Assembly (NCBI RefSeq): GCF_000708885.1
Contig: NZ_JEOE01000005.1
Span: 1-64,000 of the forward strand
Length of the DNA: 64,000 nucleotides
Direction of reading: 5' to 3'
DNA from: Cellulomonas sp. HZM
GTDB taxonomy: Bacteria > Actinomycetota > Actinomycetes > Actinomycetales > Cellulomonadaceae
The notes under the pieces are model-generated. The model did not search any database and was not told where the DNA came from. It worked only from the letters and a program-made list of their open reading frames with translations. The first letter of the stretch is position 1, and the number at the start of each line of letters is the position of its first letter. Positions 34,505 through 43,752 of this stretch are shown here, piece by piece. The translations under genes and the position numbers were made by a program.

Positions 34505-36178
34505 GTGACCGAGCTCCTCGTCGTCGCCGTGGGCGCGCTCGTCGTGATCGCGTCCGCGACGCTCGCAGCGCCGCGGCTCGGCGTCGCCGCGCCCCTCGTC
34601 CTCGTCGCCGTCGGCCTCGCCGCGAGCTTCGTGCCCGCGCTCGGCTCGGTCGACATCGAGCCCGAGTGGATCCTCGAGGGTGTGCTGCCGCCGCTGCTGT
34701 ACTCGTCGGCCGTGTCCATGCCGACGATGAACTTCCGCCGCGAGTTCGGCGCGATCTCCGGGCTGTCCGTCCTCCTGGTGATCGCGAGCGCGCTCCTTCT
34801 CGGCCTGTTCTTCTCCGCCGTGATCCCCGGGCTCGGCTTCGCGTGGGGCGTCGCGCTGGGCGCGATCGTGAGCCCGACGGACGCGGTCGCGACGTCGATC
34901 ATCAAGGAGATGCCTGTCTCGAAACGGGTCGTCGCGATGCTCGACGGCGAGAGCCTGCTCAACGACCCGACGGCGCTCGTGCTGCTGCGCACGGCGATCG
35001 CCGCCACCGCGGTCTCGTTCGCGTTCTGGCACGCCGTGGGCACGTTCGTCTACTCGGTCGTCGTCGCGGTCGTCATCGGGTGGGTCGTCGGGCGGCTGAA
35101 CCTGGTGGTGCGCAGGCAGATGAAGGACCCGACGGTCAACACCGTCATCTCGTTCACCGTGCCCTTCGTGGCTGCCGTCCCGGCTGAGCTGCTGCACGCG
35201 TCGGGGCTGGTCGCGGCGGTCATCGCCGGCATCGTCACCGGGATCCGCGGGCCCCGGATGCTCTCGCCGCAGCATCGCCTCTCGGACTCGCAGAACTGGC
35301 GCACGGTCGAGCTGGTCCTCGAGGGCGCGGTCTTCCTCACGATGGGCCTGCAGCTCACGACGATCGTCAGCAACGTGCAGGAGGACCACGCCGGTGTCGG
35401 GCCCGCGGTGCTCGTCGCCGTCGGGGCGCTCGTCCTCACCGTCCTCGTGCGGGCCGCGTACATCGCTCCGCTGCTCGGCGTGCTGCACGCTCGCTCACGC
35501 CAGTTCGAGGGGATGCAGGGCCGGCTCGCGGACCTGCAGGAGAAGATGACGTCCCCCGAGGGGAAGCAGGAGGCGTTCGAGGAGCTGAACGCCCGCGGAC
35601 GGCGCAAGGTGTCCGAGCGCCAGCTGGACCGCTTCGCGGTGCGGGTGACCCGGGGGCTCGCGGACATCGAGTACTTCCGTCACGAGCCTCTCGGGTGGCG
35701 TGAGGGAGCGATCGTCGTGTGGGCCGGCATGCGCGGTGCGGTCACGGTCGCGGCGGCCCAGACGCTGCCCGAGAACACCCCGCAGCGGTCGGTGCTCGTG
35801 CTCGTCGCGTTCGCCGTCGCGACGCTGTCGCTCCTGGTCCAGGGCGGCACGATCGGCACGGTCGTTCGCCGGCTGTCGCCGCCGGTCGACGACGAGGCCG
35901 TCGCCGAGCAGAACCGGGCCGAGCAGACGCGCATCTTCGAGCTCATGCGGACCGCGTCGGCGTCCGTGCCCGAGCCGCCCGGTGCGGAGGGGGACCCCAC
36001 GCCCGAGGGGTTCGCCGTCGCGCGCCGGTACCGGCTCGACACGCTGCGGGCCCAGCGTGCCGCGCTCCTCGACGCGCGTGACGACGGCACGTTCGACGCG
36101 GACGTCCTCGAGGACGCGCTCGCGAACCTCGACGCCTCCGAGATCGCGATCGAGCTGCGGGGCAAGATGACGGCGTGA
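34505..36178 (+). CDS. CPA1-family Na+/H+ antiporter
   Basis: A 557-residue membrane antiporter. About twelve segments include the ion-binding region G-A-I-V-S-P-T-D-A-V-A-T and LDGESLLNDPTALVLLR, both standard for NhaP/NHE-type exchangers. A cytosolic loop around 335-390 and a C-terminal soluble tail of about 100 residues (mostly helical and charged) follow. It exports Na+ (or K+) against protons for pH and salt homeostasis. GTG start at 34505, no strong ribosome-binding site. Convergent with the BenE-like gene, 12 bp apart. Confidence 0.92.
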   Translation: MTELLVVAVGALVVIASATLAAPRLGVAAPLVLVAVGLAASFVPALGSVDIEPEWILEGVLPPLLYSSAVSMPTMNFRREFGAISGLSVLLVIASALLLGLFFSAVIPGLGFAWGVALGAIVSPTDAVATSIIKEMPVSKRVVAMLDGESLLNDPTALVLLRTAIAATAVSFAFWHAVGTFVYSVVVAVVIGWVVGRLNLVVRRQMKDPTVNTVISFTVPFVAAVPAELLHASGLVAAVIAGIVTGIRGPRMLSPQHRLSDSQNWRTVELVLEGAVFLTMGLQLTTIVSNVQEDHAGVGPAVLVAVGALVLTVLVRAAYIAPLLGVLHARSRQFEGMQGRLADLQEKMTSPEGKQEAFEELNARGRRKVSERQLDRFAVRVTRGLADIEYFRHEPLGWREGAIVVWAGMRGAVTVAAAQTLPENTPQRSVLVLVAFAVATLSLLVQGGTIGTVVRRLSPPVDDEAVAEQNRAEQTRIFELMRTASASVPEPPGAEGDPTPEGFAVARRYRLDTLRAQRAALLDARDDGTFDADVLEDALANLDASEIAIELRGKMTA

Positions 36179-36190
36179 GCGCGCAGGACG

Positions 36191-37444
36191 TCACGCGCGG
36201 CCGGCACCGCGCGCTCGTCGGCGCAGCCACGACCTGCGCCCGCACGCCACGACCCACACCGCCGCACCCGCGACGAGCCCCCAGAACGCCGAGCCGATCG
36301 ACCACGCGGACACGCCCGAGACGGTCACGGCGAGCGTCACTGCGGCGGCCTCGTGGACCCTCGGGTCGCCGCTGCCGAAGGCGTCGCGCAGCGATCCGAC
36401 GAGCGAGGCGAGCAGCGCGGTCCCGGCGAGCGCGCCGACGAGTGCGGCCGGCACCGCCTGGAACAGCGCGACCACGCTGTGCGCGACTCCCGCGAACAGC
36501 AGGTAGAACGCGCCGCACGCGATGCCGGCGACGTAACGTCGGCGCGGGTCCGGGTGCGACTCGCGGCCGGTGCAGATCGCCGCCGTGATCGCCGCGAGGT
36601 TGATGCCGTGCCCGCCGAAGGGTGCCGTGGCGAGCCAGGTCGCGGACGTCCAGCCGACCAGGGCGCGGTCGTCGGGCTCGTAGCCGTCGTTGCGCAGCAC
36701 GGTCAGCCCCGGGGCGTTCTGCGAGGCCATCGTCACGACGAGCAGCGGGAGGCCGATGCCGACGACCGCGGGGAGCGAGAGCGTCGGCGTGGTCCACCGC
36801 GGCCCGGCGAGCTCGATGCCGACGGACACCGGCCCGAGCGCACCGGTGACCACCGCGAGCACCGCGCCGACCACGAGGCCGCACAGCACCGCGTACCGGG
36901 GCACGAGGCGACGCGCCAGCACGAACGCGACGACGACGCCCCCGGCGACCACCGGCGACGCGCCGACCGCCACTGCTCCGGCCACGACGAACGGCAGCAG
37001 GACCCCCGCGAGCAGCGCCGACGTCAGCTGCCGGGGCAGCAGCGCGAGGAGCCGCCCGAACCAGCCCGAGAAGCCGAGGACCACCGCGACGAGCGCGGCC
37101 ACGACGTAGGCGCCGACCGCGTCGGAGAACCGGTACGACCCGAGCGACGCGACGAGCAGCGCCGCACCCGGAGTCGACCAGGCCGTGATCACGGGCTGGC
37201 GGGTGGCCCAGGACAGGACCAGGCACGTCAGGCCGCTGCCGACCGAGATCGCCCAGACCCACGACGTCGTCTGCTCGGTGCTCAGCCCGGCCGTGCGCGC
37301 CGCCTGCAGCACGACGAGGAACGGACCGGTGTACGAGACGAGGACCGCGACGAAGCCCGCGACGACGGCCGACAGCGACACGTCCGCGCGCAGGCTGCGG
37401 CGCTCGGTGACCGGGGGCGCGACCTCGCGCTCGTCAACGGACAC
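36191..37444 (-). CDS. BenE-family (benzoate/H+ symporter-like) transporter
   Basis: A 417-residue membrane protein with about eleven to twelve segments in the NCS2/BenE fold. AITAAICTGRESHPDPRRRYVAGIACGAFYLLFA matches the BenE signature, and PFGGHGINLAAI lies in the half-helix region. Members carry benzoate or related compounds. As the last gene of an operon for 2,3-diaminopropionate formation, it may export or import the product instead. The GTG at 37444 overlaps the PLP gene by 11 bp, with GAGGG upstream. An earlier start cannot be excluded. Confidence 0.85.
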   Translation of the reverse strand: MSVDEREVAPPVTERRSLRADVSLSAVVAGFVAVLVSYTGPFLVVLQAARTAGLSTEQTTSWVWAISVGSGLTCLVLSWATRQPVITAWSTPGAALLVASLGSYRFSDAVGAYVVAALVAVVLGFSGWFGRLLALLPRQLTSALLAGVLLPFVVAGAVAVGASPVVAGGVVVAFVLARRLVPRYAVLCGLVVGAVLAVVTGALGPVSVGIELAGPRWTTPTLSLPAVVGIGLPLLVVTMASQNAPGLTVLRNDGYEPDDRALVGWTSATWLATAPFGGHGINLAAITAAICTGRESHPDPRRRYVAGIACGAFYLLFAGVAHSVVALFQAVPAALVGALAGTALLASLVGSLRDAFGSGDPRVHEAAAVTLAVTVSGVSAWSIGSAFWGLVAGAAVWVVACGRRSWLRRRARGAGRA

Positions 37445-38591
37445 GAGCGCCCTCGATCGCCTGCTCGAGGTCCGCGACGAGGTCGGCCGGGTCCTCGAGG
37501 CCGATCGACAGCCGCAGCATGTTGCGCGGCGACCTGCTCCGCGGGCCCTCGAACGTGAACCGGTGCTCGACGAGGCTCGCCGTGCCGCCCAGCGACGTCG
37601 CGCGCAGGAACAGGCGCGTGCCACGGGCGACGCCGAGGGACGGCTCGACGTCCCCGCGCACGAACAGCGACAGCATCCCGCTGAACCCGCCGCGCATCTG
37701 GCGCGCGGCGACGGCGTGCCCCGGGTCGGTGGCGAGCCCGGGGTAGGCGACGCGCTCGATCGCGGGGTGGTCGGCGAAGTGCTCGGCGATGGTCAGCGCC
37801 GACGCCGACGCCCACCGCATCCGCGCGACGAGCGTTCGCAGGCCCCTGACCAGCAGGTACGTGCTCCACGCATCCGGCACCGCGCCGCCGAGCTGGCGCT
37901 GCAGCCGGATCCGCTGCCACAGCGGAGCGTCGCTGTCGGCCGTCACGAGCGCCCCGGCGACGACGTCGTCGTGGCCGTTGAGGTACTTGGTGCACGAGTG
38001 CATCACGAGGTCCGCGCCGAGCTCGAGCGGCTGCGTGTGCACGGGCGTCGCGACGGTGTTGTCGACGGCGACGACCGCTCCGGCGTCGTGCGCGATCTCC
38101 GCGCTCGCGGCGACGTCCGCGACGAGCCACGTCGGGTTGGCCGGCGTCTCGAGCCACACCAGCGCGGTCGGCGCGGCGTTCACCGCGTCGCGCAGCGCGT
38201 CGAGGTCGCCGTTCGGCACCTCGACGACGTCGAGCCCCTGCACCCCGCCGAACTCCCGCAGCCAGCGGGTCAGGCCGAAGTACATGATCTCCGGGACGAC
38301 GACGCGCGAGCCCGCGGGCAGAGCCTGGAAGACCGCGACGCTCGCCGCCATGCCGGACGACAGGAGCAGCGCGTCCTGACCGTGCTCGAGGTCGCGCAGG
38401 ATCGACTCGGCGTCCCGCAGCGACGCGCTGCCCTGGTCGCGCAGGTACGTCATCTGCGCGAGCGTCGCGTAGGCGTCGTCGCGCGCGTAGGTCACCCCGA
38501 GCGAGAGGTCCGCCGGGTACGCGCCGGTCTCGCCGCTGGTTCGACCGCCGCTGCGCGCGACGAGGGTGGACTGCTGCGTGGACGTGCTCAC
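37434..38591 (-). CDS. PLP-dependent Cys/Met metabolism-type enzyme (cystathionine gamma-synthase fold)
   Basis: A 385-residue fold-type I PLP enzyme. The Schiff-base lysine is in S-C-T-K-Y-L-N-G-H-D-D, with V-A-V-D-N-T-V-A-T-P before it and L-E-T-P-A-N-P-T-W near the middle, all typical of the trans-sulfuration family (gamma-synthase, gamma-lyase, sulfhydrylases). Reaction type (beta/gamma elimination or replacement) cannot be told. The GTG at 38591 overlaps the FAD gene stop (GTGA). Within the sbnAB-like operon it may act on diaminopropionate or on the O-phosphoserine supply (inference). Confidence 0.85.
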   Translation of the reverse strand: MSTSTQQSTLVARSGGRTSGETGAYPADLSLGVTYARDDAYATLAQMTYLRDQGSASLRDAESILRDLEHGQDALLLSSGMAASVAVFQALPAGSRVVVPEIMYFGLTRWLREFGGVQGLDVVEVPNGDLDALRDAVNAAPTALVWLETPANPTWLVADVAASAEIAHDAGAVVAVDNTVATPVHTQPLELGADLVMHSCTKYLNGHDDVVAGALVTADSDAPLWQRIRLQRQLGGAVPDAWSTYLLVRGLRTLVARMRWASASALTIAEHFADHPAIERVAYPGLATDPGHAVAARQMRGGFSGMLSLFVRGDVEPSLGVARGTRLFLRATSLGGTASLVEHRFTFEGPRSRSPRNMLRLSIGLEDPADLVADLEQAIEGARVR

Positions 38592-40225
38592 TCGGGACGC
38601 TCCGATGCGACGGCTGCCGGCACGGCCGGCAGGTGGGTGGCCAGGACACGGTCGATGTCGAGCAGGGCGCGCGACGACGACCCGGGGGACGGGACGTAGT
38701 GGTTGTAGTAGCTCACGCCTTCGCACGGCGGGCCCAGCACCACGACGGCCGTGGCGCGCCCGTCGGGCCCGACGACCGCGCCGTCGCGCGAGACCCAGCG
38801 GCCCGGCTCGAGCCCGGTGCCGGTGCGCAGGCGCGCGACGACCGGATCGCGCTCGGGGTCGTCCGACGGCCACGACGACGTGCACCGCAGCACGACGTCC
38901 ACCTCGACCCGCTCGGGCAGCTCGAGCCGGCGCGACTCGAGCGCCCAGCGGTCGCCCGATCGCACGACGGCCGGGTCGGGACCCGGAGCCATCGTCGCGA
39001 CACCGGCGTCGAACAGCGCGAGCAGCTCCTCGATCCGCTCCTTCTGCGGGCCGATCACGCACCGGTTCACGGTCGCCGCGAAGCGGCCGAAGAAGTCGGT
39101 GCGCGACGCGCCGGACAGGCCCGCGTCGACCGCCGAGCGCAGGAAGTCGCGCTGGTCGCGCAGCACCTCGAGCGCGCGCTTGTAGGAGCTGGACCCCAGC
39201 CCTCGTCGCGCCTCGCGCAGGTCGTGCACCGCGCGCCGCCGCACGGCCGCGCGGTACGACGACGCGTCCGGCCAGCTCGTCGGCGGGTGCAGCACGCGCA
39301 GCACGTCGGGCGCGCTCTCGCCCGCGACGTGCACCATCTCCGCCTCGACGAGCGGCTCGACGTCGCGCCGCAGGTCGAGCCCGGACGAGCCGTGCGCCAC
39401 GCGGCGCAGCTGGTCCTCGCGCATGAACCGGGGCTCGTCCGGTCGTCGGCCCTCCTGCGGCACGGGTCGCGCGCACGGCAGCCAGCCGGTGCGGTTCACG
39501 AGCACGAGGTGCGGCTCGGCACCCGACGCGACGTACGCGGTGGTGCCGTCGGCAGCGCGCACGTGCCGCCCGCCGCGGCCCACGGTGAGGGCGGCGATCG
39601 CGTCCATCGCGGTCAGCCCGGTGCCGACGACGGCGACCCGCGCGCCCGGCGCGATCTCCTCGAGCGCGTCCGGCAGCGGGTACGGGTGCTCGGGCCCGGC
39701 CAGGCCGTGGCCGGTGGTCACCACGACGAGGTCCGCGTCACGCACCTCGTCGTCGAGCACCACCCGGCCGCCGTGCAGCGCCGGCCGCACCTCGCGGACC
39801 GCGCGCCGGACGTGCCGCACCTCGACCCCCGCGGGCAGGTCCTCGAGCAGCGTGCCCGCCGCCCAGCGCAGGTACTCGCCGAGGGTCGCGCGCGGCAGGT
39901 GGTCGTCCCAGCGCACGGCACGCGGGCCGTCGGGGCCGTCGACCCGCACGCCGTGCGCACGGGCCCACTCGAACAGGTTCGGCCCGGTCGTCGTGGGCGC
40001 GTCCCCGACCATCTCGGCGTCGGAGAACGCCGTGAGCTGCGCGCACACGGTGTTGAGCAGCAGGTACTCGGGCTGGTCGGTGCCGTGGATGCCGACGCCC
40101 AGGTGCTCGGCGGGCTCGTAGAGGTCGACCGTGACGGCGAACCGCCCGGTGCGGGCCCAGGCCAGCACGCGCTCGAGCACCGCGAGCCCCCGCGGTCCCA
40201 CGCCGACCACCGCGATGCGCGTCAT
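38588..40225 (-). CDS. FAD/NAD(P)-binding oxidoreductase (NAD_binding_9 type)
   Basis: A 545-residue flavoprotein. The N-terminal Rossmann motif is V-G-V-G-P-R-G-L-A-V-L-E-R-V, followed by Y-E-P-A-E-H-L-G-V-G-I and the T-D-Q-P-E-Y-L-L-L-N-T family motif. A second dinucleotide motif, V-A-V-V-G-T-G-L-T-A-M-D-A, lies near residue 205. The family is related in fold to N-hydroxylating monooxygenases and amine-acting flavoproteins, but the substrate is unknown. The start overlaps the SbnB-like stop (ATGA). It could oxidise the amine of 2,3-diaminopropionate or a derivative (inference). Confidence 0.8.
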   Translation of the reverse strand: MTRIAVVGVGPRGLAVLERVLAWARTGRFAVTVDLYEPAEHLGVGIHGTDQPEYLLLNTVCAQLTAFSDAEMVGDAPTTTGPNLFEWARAHGVRVDGPDGPRAVRWDDHLPRATLGEYLRWAAGTLLEDLPAGVEVRHVRRAVREVRPALHGGRVVLDDEVRDADLVVVTTGHGLAGPEHPYPLPDALEEIAPGARVAVVGTGLTAMDAIAALTVGRGGRHVRAADGTTAYVASGAEPHLVLVNRTGWLPCARPVPQEGRRPDEPRFMREDQLRRVAHGSSGLDLRRDVEPLVEAEMVHVAGESAPDVLRVLHPPTSWPDASSYRAAVRRRAVHDLREARRGLGSSSYKRALEVLRDQRDFLRSAVDAGLSGASRTDFFGRFAATVNRCVIGPQKERIEELLALFDAGVATMAPGPDPAVVRSGDRWALESRRLELPERVEVDVVLRCTSSWPSDDPERDPVVARLRTGTGLEPGRWVSRDGAVVGPDGRATAVVVLGPPCEGVSYYNHYVPSPGSSSRALLDIDRVLATHLPAVPAAVASERPE

Positions 40226-41223
40226 GCCCACCGCCGGGTCTCGCCGAAGAAGTCGGGCACGGGCACGACCCGTCCGGCCGCGCGCGCGGCGGTGTGGACG
40301 TGCAGCCCGACGGCGAGGTCGAGGACCCCGAGCCCGAACGGGGACACCAGCACGCCGCGCGCAGGGTCGAGCTCGAGGTCGCCCTCGAGGAGCTGAGGCA
40401 CGGTCCCCGTCACGAAGTCGCGCGACCCCGTGAGCTGCTCGACGAGGTGCGGCGTCGTGTCGGCCTTGAGGCAGTGGTCGACGTCGTCGACGACGTGCTG
40501 CACGTCCAGCACCGCGCGCGGGTCGAAGTCGCGCAGCGAGATGTTGAGGTACACCTGGCCGACGCCGGGTGGGCGCGTGACGTACGGCGTCAGTGCGGTG
40601 GTCGCCGTCACGACGCGCGCGCAGTCGAGCGCCGCGTCGAGCGGGACAGTGGCCGCGTCGACCCCGAGCCCCCGAGCGTGGTCGACGAGACGCTGCGCGG
40701 ACTCCTGCGCGGTGTCGTGCACGAGCACGGTGTCGATGTCCGAACCGGCCGAGACCAGGTGCTCGAGCGTGGTCCGTGCGATCACGCCGCCGCCGACGAC
40801 GCCGAGCGTGCCGTCGCCCGGGTGGGTCCGGTCGAGAGCGCGCGCGACGAGCGCCGCGGACGCGGCCGTGCGCGCCGCGCTGATCCCCGCGGCCTCGAGC
40901 AGCGCGTACGGCCGGCCGTTCTCGAGCGAGTTGAGCACGAGCACGGCCGACGCGCGTGGTTCGCCGAGCGCGACGTTGGCCGGGAAGCTGCTGATCCACT
41001 TGATCCCGGCGACGTCCTGCCCGTCCGGCATCTCGACCCGCGCGGGCAGCGCGATGATGCGCGAGGACGGCAGGTCCTCGAACCGCAGGAAGTAGCTGTC
41101 CGGGTTCGTCGTGCGCCCCCGACCGTGCTGCAGGTAGGCGTCGAGCACCGCGGTGCGCACGGCGTCGTGGTCGCGCAGCAGGTCACGGACGACGGAGCCG
41201 GGGACGACATCAAACGAGGACAT
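40222..41223 (-). CDS. sbnB: SbnB-like 2,3-diaminopropionate-forming dehydrogenase (ornithine cyclodeaminase family)
   Basis: A 333-residue NAD-dependent enzyme of the ornithine cyclodeaminase/mu-crystallin fold. It has R-F-E-D-L-P-S-S-R-I-I-A-L-P-A, then G-I-K-W-I-S-S-F-P-A-N, which is typical of SbnB, and a Rossmann motif G-V-V-G-G-G-V-I-A-R. SbnB oxidises N-(1-amino-1-carboxy-2-ethyl)-glutamate to 2-oxoglutarate and L-2,3-diaminopropionate. The partner gene sbnA lies immediately upstream with a 14-bp overlap, which strongly supports the assignment. AGGAGG precedes the ATG at 41223. Confidence 0.88.
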   Translation of the reverse strand: MSSFDVVPGSVVRDLLRDHDAVRTAVLDAYLQHGRGRTTNPDSYFLRFEDLPSSRIIALPARVEMPDGQDVAGIKWISSFPANVALGEPRASAVLVLNSLENGRPYALLEAAGISAARTAASAALVARALDRTHPGDGTLGVVGGGVIARTTLEHLVSAGSDIDTVLVHDTAQESAQRLVDHARGLGVDAATVPLDAALDCARVVTATTALTPYVTRPPGVGQVYLNISLRDFDPRAVLDVQHVVDDVDHCLKADTTPHLVEQLTGSRDFVTGTVPQLLEGDLELDPARGVLVSPFGLGVLDLAVGLHVHTAARAAGRVVPVPDFFGETRRWA

Positions 41224-42214
41224 CGACGACGTCCTCCTTCCTGAACGAGACGTGCGTCCCGGTGGTCCCGGGACGGTCGAGACCTGCGCGGGCGACCCAC
41301 GCGTCGTCGTACACCGACGCGAGGTAGCGGTCGCCGAGGTCGGGCGAGAGCGCGACGACCGTGCCGTCGCGCGGCAGCTCGTCGGCCAGGTGCCGCAGCG
41401 CGGCCAGGACGGTGCCCGTGGACGCGCCCGCGAGCAGTCCCGCGTGCGTCGCGAGCCATCGGCACTCGCGCACGGCGTCGTGCTCGGCGACGTGTACGAC
41501 GACGTCGGGGTCCAGCCCGTCGACGACCGGCGACGGGCGGCTCGCGCCGAGCCCGGGCAGGTGCCGGCGGCCGGCGGGAGTCCGGAACGTGACCGAGCCG
41601 ATCGCGTCGACCGCGACGATCCGCGTCGACGGCGAGAACCGGCGCACCGCGGCGAGGCAGCCCGCGAGCGTCCCGCCCGTGCCCACCCCGACCACGAGCG
41701 TGTCGACGCGGTCGAACGCCTGCAGCAGCGCGAGCGCGGTCGAGCTCTCGTGCGCGAGCGCGTTCGCCGGGTTCTCGTACTGGTTGAGCCAGACGGCGGA
41801 CCCGTCGGTGCGCAGCAGCTCCTGGATCCACGCGATGCGCGACCCCAGGAAGCCGCCGTTCGCGTCACGCTCGTCGACCACCACGACGTGCGCGCCGAGC
41901 GCACGCATCGTCGCGACGGTGGACGCGTTGGCGTTCGGGTCGGTCACGCACGTCAGGGAGTAGCCGCGCGCCGCGCAGATCGACGCGAGCGCGACACCGA
42001 GGTTGCCCGACGTCGACTCGACGATCCGGCGGCCGCGCAGGTCCCCGTACGTGCGCTCGGCGGCCCGGACCAGCCCGCGCGCGGTCTTGAGCTTGATCGA
42101 GCCCGCCGGGTTGAGCCCCTCGACCTTCAGGTAGCACGACGCGAGGTCGCCGATCCCGGTGATCCGCAGGAACGCGTCGTCGGTGACGAGCTCGTCGACA
42201 TAGGTCGCCAGCAC
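41210..42214 (-). CDS. sbnA: SbnA-like PLP synthase of the diaminopropionate precursor
   Basis: A 334-residue fold-type II PLP enzyme of the cysteine synthase group. The PLP lysine is in N-P-A-G-S-I-K-L-K, the substrate loop is E-S-T-S-G-N-L-G, and the phosphate-binding loop is G-V-G-T-G-G-T-L-A-G. The SIKLK form of the lysine motif and pairing with SbnB indicate SbnA, which condenses O-phospho-L-serine with L-glutamate. GTG at 42214 is chosen for the GGGGGG ribosome-binding site five bases upstream. A TACGGT -10 lies at 42249-42254. First gene of the five-gene operon. Confidence 0.88.
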   Translation of the reverse strand: MLATYVDELVTDDAFLRITGIGDLASCYLKVEGLNPAGSIKLKTARGLVRAAERTYGDLRGRRIVESTSGNLGVALASICAARGYSLTCVTDPNANASTVATMRALGAHVVVVDERDANGGFLGSRIAWIQELLRTDGSAVWLNQYENPANALAHESSTALALLQAFDRVDTLVVGVGTGGTLAGCLAAVRRFSPSTRIVAVDAIGSVTFRTPAGRRHLPGLGASRPSPVVDGLDPDVVVHVAEHDAVRECRWLATHAGLLAGASTGTVLAALRHLADELPRDGTVVALSPDLGDRYLASVYDDAWVARAGLDRPGTTGTHVSFRKEDVVDVLV

Positions 42215-42248
42215 AGTGCCCCCCGGTCTGTGATGTGGTCGAGCCGCC

Positions 42249-42254
42249 ACCGTA
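42249..42254 (-). promoter_or_regulatory. -10 box of the sbnA-sbnB-FAD-PLP-BenE operon
   Basis: TACGGT on the minus strand about 35 bp before the sbnA start. No convincing -35 and no iron-box-like (DtxR) dyad is seen next to it. Confidence 0.45.
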
Positions 42255-42326
42255 GGGTCCGACTTGTCCGGGTCGTGCCCGCGTCTCGCGCGGCGTTGGA
42301 CACGCGTCAGGGACCCTGGCGCGGCA

Positions 42327-43217
42327 TCACCCGTGGTCCGCGGTCCACGACGGGGCGAGGTCGGCGGCGAGCGTGGTGCCCTGGCGGAAACCGGCGCGCG
42401 CGGCGGCGGGGCGGGCGCTCAGGTCCATCATGTTGTCCCCGAACGCGGCCAGCGACGCCTCGTCGGGCAGCACCGCCTGGACGACGCTCCCCGCGGCCCG
42501 CAGCTCGTCGACCTGCACCGCGAGCTGGTTCCCCCATGCGAGCGGCGTCCGGGTGCGCCCGCCGAGCGGCGAGAGCACGAGCACCCGGTCGCAGCCGGTC
42601 GCAAGGTCGGCGTTCTCGTTGCGGCGGTAGCCGCCGTCGATGTACCGACCGTCGCCGATGCGGTACGCGGCGCCGCTCGACGTGCTCGCGGCGACGGCGT
42701 CGACCAGGTCGATCCCGGTGCTGCCGTCGAAGACTGCCGGGTCACCCGTGCGTGCGTCGACCGCGGTGATCAGCACGCGCCTGACCGAAGGGTCCGGCCA
42801 GGCCGCGCCGGGCAGGCGCCCGGCGACGACCGTGCGCCACCGCTCGGAGGCGTCCTCGAGCTCGAGAGCCGCGGCACCCAGCCGACGACGCAGGTCGGCG
42901 GGGTCGCTCGCGGCGGCGATGATGCGGCTCGTCCGGTCCATGTGCTCGGACACGGCGCTCGCGGACATGCCGCCGCGCGCGCCGGGACGCGCCGGCGGTG
43001 CGACGGCCGCGAGGGCCGCCGCGTAGAGCGACGTGGGCGACGCGACGGTGAGCTGCGCCGCGGTCGTCGCGCCGGCGGAGGTGCCGACCGTGAGGCCGGG
43101 CGTGCTCAGGTCCAGCCCGGCGTCGGACAGCCCGGCGAGCACGCCGATCAGCCATGCGTTGCCGGCGGAGCCGCCGCCGCCGAGGACCAGGGCGGTGGTG
43201 GGGAGGGTGTGGTTCAT
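42327..43217 (-). CDS. patatin-like phospholipase
   Basis: A 296-residue protein with all patatin landmarks: oxyanion loop L-G-G-G-G-S-A-G-N near residue 12, nucleophile elbow G-T-S-A-G near residue 45, and the catalytic Asp in Y-I-D-G-G near residue 190. Predicted cytosolic or peripheral lipid acyl hydrolase; no signal peptide. ATG at 43217, without a clear ribosome-binding site. Single gene. Confidence 0.88.
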   Translation of the reverse strand: MNHTLPTTALVLGGGGSAGNAWLIGVLAGLSDAGLDLSTPGLTVGTSAGATTAAQLTVASPTSLYAAALAAVAPPARPGARGGMSASAVSEHMDRTSRIIAAASDPADLRRRLGAAALELEDASERWRTVVAGRLPGAAWPDPSVRRVLITAVDARTGDPAVFDGSTGIDLVDAVAASTSSGAAYRIGDGRYIDGGYRRNENADLATGCDRVLVLSPLGGRTRTPLAWGNQLAVQVDELRAAGSVVQAVLPDEASLAAFGDNMMDLSARPAAARAGFRQGTTLAADLAPSWTADHG

Positions 43218-43337
43218 GGGAGCAGCCTCGCATCCGCCGGAGATGTCCGTTCGGCACCGTGTTGCGCGGATCTGCCCGTCGCCGAGGCGCAGAGCGTCGC
43301 GACGAGCTGACCGCGTGCCGCGGCGAGCGCGGGCGAC

Positions 43338-43691
43338 CTACGCGCTGCGCAGGATCGATGCCATCTTCTTGCCGCGCGCGACCTCGTCGACCAGCTTGTC
43401 CATGTAGCGGATGCGCTGCATGAGCGGGTCCTCGATCTCCTCGACGCGCACGCCGCAGACCACGCCGGTGATCAGAGCCGCATCGGGGTTCATCCCCGGC
43501 GCCCGGGCGAAGAACGTCTCGAGGTCGACCCCCTCGTCGATCACGCCGTGCAGCCCCGCCGCGTCGTAGCCCGTGAGCCACGTGATGACCTGGTCGACCT
43601 CGGCAGCGGTGCGGCCCTTGCGCTCGACCTTCTGCACGTACAGCGGGTAGATGCTCGCGAAGCTGGTCGCGAAGACGCGGTGCCCTGCCAT
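43338..43691 (-). CDS. DUF2200 family protein
   Basis: A 117-residue cytosolic protein beginning AGHRVFATSFASIYPLYVQKVERKGRT and ending with D-P-L-M-Q-R-I-R-Y-M-D-K-L-V-D-E-V-A-R-G-K. This is a conserved small family of unknown function, widespread in bacteria. GGGAGG precedes the ATG at 43691. Met codons further upstream in frame lack ribosome-binding sites. Confidence 0.85.
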   Translation of the reverse strand: MAGHRVFATSFASIYPLYVQKVERKGRTAAEVDQVITWLTGYDAAGLHGVIDEGVDLETFFARAPGMNPDAALITGVVCGVRVEEIEDPLMQRIRYMDKLVDEVARGKKMASILRSA

Positions 43692-43752
43692 GGTCGACCT
43701 CCCTGTGCGGCCGTCCGGCCCGCCGACCATCATGTCAGCGGGCCGGACGCTC

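Noticed and set aside
36191-42214. Staphyloferrin B-type siderophore cluster
   Set aside because: No IucA/IucC-type synthetases, no siderophore importer and no iron-box-like operator in the window; only the Dap-forming pair is shared.
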